Source: RGIG4079 sp045637505
Lineage (GTDB): Bacteria; Bacteroidota; Bacteroidia; Bacteroidales; Muribaculaceae
DNA length: 64,000 bases
NCBI GenBank assembly: GCA_045637505.1
Contig: JAZTZO010000045.1
Location: forward strand, 46,740-110,739
Direction of reading: 5' to 3'
Shown here in pieces: positions 62,715 to 64,000 of this stretch. Numbering within the stretch: the stretch's first letter is position 1; every line of letters begins with the position of its first letter. The position numbers were made by a program, and so were the translations under genes. Below the pieces are notes generated by a model. That model did not search any database. It was not told the origin of the DNA and saw only the letters and a program-made list of their open reading frames with translations.

Positions 62715-63179
62715 ATGGAACAAGAAATCCAACTCAATTCGCATAACAAAGCCGAATATCCACCTATGCACACAGCCGAACATCTATTGAACGGCACTAT
62801 GGTGAAAATGATAGGATGCAAGCGTTCGCGTAATGCTCACATCGAACGCAAAAAGTCAAAATGTGATTATCCACTTGAGCAACCACTCACTCCTGAACAG
62901 TTGCAAGAGATAGAAAATGTAATTAATAATGTAATTGCGCAAGATCTTCCGGTGACATATGAATTTCTTCCCGCAAGTGAGGCAGCAAAGGCATATGACC
63001 TTGAGCGATTGCCCGAAGATGCGTCCGAAATGTTGCGTATAGTGCACATTGGCGATTATGATGCGTGCCCTTGTGTGGGAGCGCATGTTGAACGAACATC
63101 TCAAATAGGCCATTTTCGCATTTCGAGTTCGCGTTATCAAGATGGTGTGCAACGCATCGTTTTTCGACTTGATCAATAA
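62715..63179 (+). CDS. AlaX-type alanyl-tRNA editing protein (SAD domain)
   Basis: ATG 62715 gives 154 residues; a longer in-frame start at 62685 overlaps the upstream gene and is unlikely. The zinc site is complete: HTAEH (His19, His23) and CVGAH (Cys120, His124). The SAD fold also appears in alanyl- and threonyl-tRNA synthetases. Free-standing members hydrolyse Ser or Gly wrongly loaded on tRNA-Ala. At this length it is the short AlaX-S-like form. A terminator follows at 63205. Confidence 0.85.
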   Translation: MEQEIQLNSHNKAEYPPMHTAEHLLNGTMVKMIGCKRSRNAHIERKKSKCDYPLEQPLTPEQLQEIENVINNVIAQDLPVTYEFLPASEAAKAYDLERLPEDASEMLRIVHIGDYDACPCVGAHVERTSQIGHFRISSSRYQDGVQRIVFRLDQ

Positions 63180-63204
63180 CCTCCTGTCGAGTCAAAAATA
63201 CTAT

Positions 63205-63240
63205 AAACACAATGTGTCAACGATGCATTGTGTTTTTTGT
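63205..63240 (+). terminator. Intrinsic terminator after the AlaX-type gene
   Basis: AAACACAATG at 63205-63214 pairs perfectly with CATTGTGTTT at 63226-63235 (11-base loop) and leads into TTT. From 63241 to 63491 I see only AT-rich sequence and no credible gene. Confidence 0.85.
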
Positions 63241-63491
63241 TGTTGAAAATCACCGAGTAATTTATTGCTTTGCTATATATAATAATGTGTAACCAAGAAA
63301 AACCATAAGAAAACTACCGCACACGGGAGAGCCATGATTTTACATTGATGGGTTGTTATGAGGCTACAGATGTTAAACAAATCTTAAAAACATGTTTTAC
63401 AGCATAAAAATTTTCAGTGGTTAAAATAGTGATTTATAGCGAGAAAGGCCAAAAATGGCAAAAAAGGATAAAAAAATAGTTTAAAAAATAT

Positions 63492-63522
63492 TTTGTAGAT
63501 TGGTTAAAAGTATCTACCTTTG
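63492..63522 (+). promoter_or_regulatory. rRNA promoter P1
   Basis: TTTG at 63492-63495, a 19-base spacer and TACCTTTG at 63515-63522: full Bacteroidota consensus. Transcription would begin about 350 bases before the 16S gene. Confidence 0.85.
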
Positions 63523-63602
63523 CACTCGCTTTTGAGAACGAACCACAGCGGTGGTAAAGCGAAGATGCGGCAGGTTAAAACCTGTTAATTTTTTGACAGA
63601 AT

Positions 63603-63633
63603 TTTGTCGATTCAAAAATTTGTAGTACCTTTG
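63603..63633 (+). promoter_or_regulatory. rRNA promoter P2
   Basis: TTTG at 63603-63606, a 19-base spacer and TACCTTTG at 63626-63633, identical in form to P1, 111 bases downstream. Just upstream, CAGGTT/AACCTG (63571-63584) forms a small hairpin followed by a T-rich run. The leader to the 16S gene (63640-63872) is AT-rich and should hold the processing and antitermination signals, which I cannot assign. Confidence 0.85.
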
Positions 63634-63872
63634 CAAAGTTTTCGGCTCGCGAAAAATCGGGCATAAAAAGAAAGCGATCGAACATTGAAAAAAATACAAT
63701 AAGACGAAGTAGTACAAGAGAAAGGGTATCTACAAAATAGTAGATAACATCTCTGTCAATTTCAAAGCCAAGCAAATAATCCGGCTAAGACTTACTCAAT
63801 ATTGTTTATACAGATTAATAACAAACATTATTAATCTTATTTGATTTTGAAAAAAGAGAAAATAAGATATTA

Positions 63873-64000
63873 ACAACGAAGAGTTTGATCCTGGCTCAGG
63901 ATGAACGCTAGCGACAGGCTTAACACATGCAAGTCGAGGGGCATCGGGGTTGTAGCTTGCTATAACTGCCGGCGACCGGCGCACGGGTGAGTAACACGTA
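63873..64000 (+). rRNA. 16S ribosomal RNA, 5' end (gene continues beyond window)
   Basis: AGAGTTTGATCCTGGCTCAG begins at 63880, which is position 8 of the standard numbering, so the start is near 63873. The following GATGAACGCTAGCGACAGGC, the GAGGGGCATC stretch and GGCGACCGGCGCACGGGTGA are typical of Bacteroidales. The 5' end is inferred, not measured. Confidence 0.95.

Overview
The window comes from a member of the order Bacteroidales (phylum Bacteroidota). Three things show this. The right edge enters a 16S rRNA gene of Bacteroides type. Many genes are preceded by the phylum's own promoter form, TTTG, about 19 bases, then TAnnTTTG, with almost no purine-rich ribosome binding sites. The gene families (gldE/gldD, Stealth, DUF2795, YARHG, a DAP-type mur/fts cluster without murF) fit the phylum. 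The family cannot be fixed from the roughly 130 bases of 16S present.

Layout. 1-5304 (minus) is most of a giant secreted amidase-like protein with a duplicated propeller-like block and SusE/F-like modules; its 3' end lies outside the window. 5553-6278 holds a small GxxExxY gene bracketed by a 69-bp direct repeat. 6285-11303 (minus) carries mfd and an S41 peptidase. Two identical tRNA-Asn genes follow, then a secreted thioredoxin and a decayed patch of 33-bp tandem repeats with an ATPase relic. 12889-16994 (minus) is a four-gene operon of secreted proteins related to the LPP20/CsgG/FlgT world, of unknown role.

18206-23284 (plus) runs acyltransferase, sigma-54 activator, LptE, an unknown protein, SecG, LOG protein and PduO-type adenosyltransferase. 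23364-25272 holds small envelope genes and a candidate small RNA. 25419-31210 is a surface-glycan island: a lipid A acyltransferase, a GT92 and a GT2 glycosyltransferase and three different Stealth-type sugar-phosphate transferases. 31295-35655 has panB, a phosphopantetheinyl transferase, gldD, gldE and a sirtuin.

35881-51022 (plus) is the division and cell-wall cluster rsmH-ftsL-ftsI-murE-mraY-murD-ftsW-murG-murC-ftsQ-ftsA-ftsZ, closed by a strong hairpin; mraZ is not upstream of it. 51131-55824 (minus) holds a GNAT-like protein paired with a membrane-anchored pseudokinase, a lipoprotein with a truncated paralogue, and three envelope proteins. 56121-63179 (plus) has a GH3-family adenylase, a GT2, an alkaline phosphatase, a SanA-like protein, DUF1810, a possible phosphodiester glycosidase, a chimeric ORF joining an AlaX-like start to a RhuM fragment, and an AlaX-type editing protein. 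Tandem promoters and the start of a 16S gene close the window.

Most of the DNA is housekeeping or envelope biology. The parts least explained by known biology are the LPP20/CsgG-like operon, the Stealth island, the amidase/SusE-F chimera and the repeat-bracketed GxxExxY unit. All assignments come from reading motifs by eye; no database search was run.
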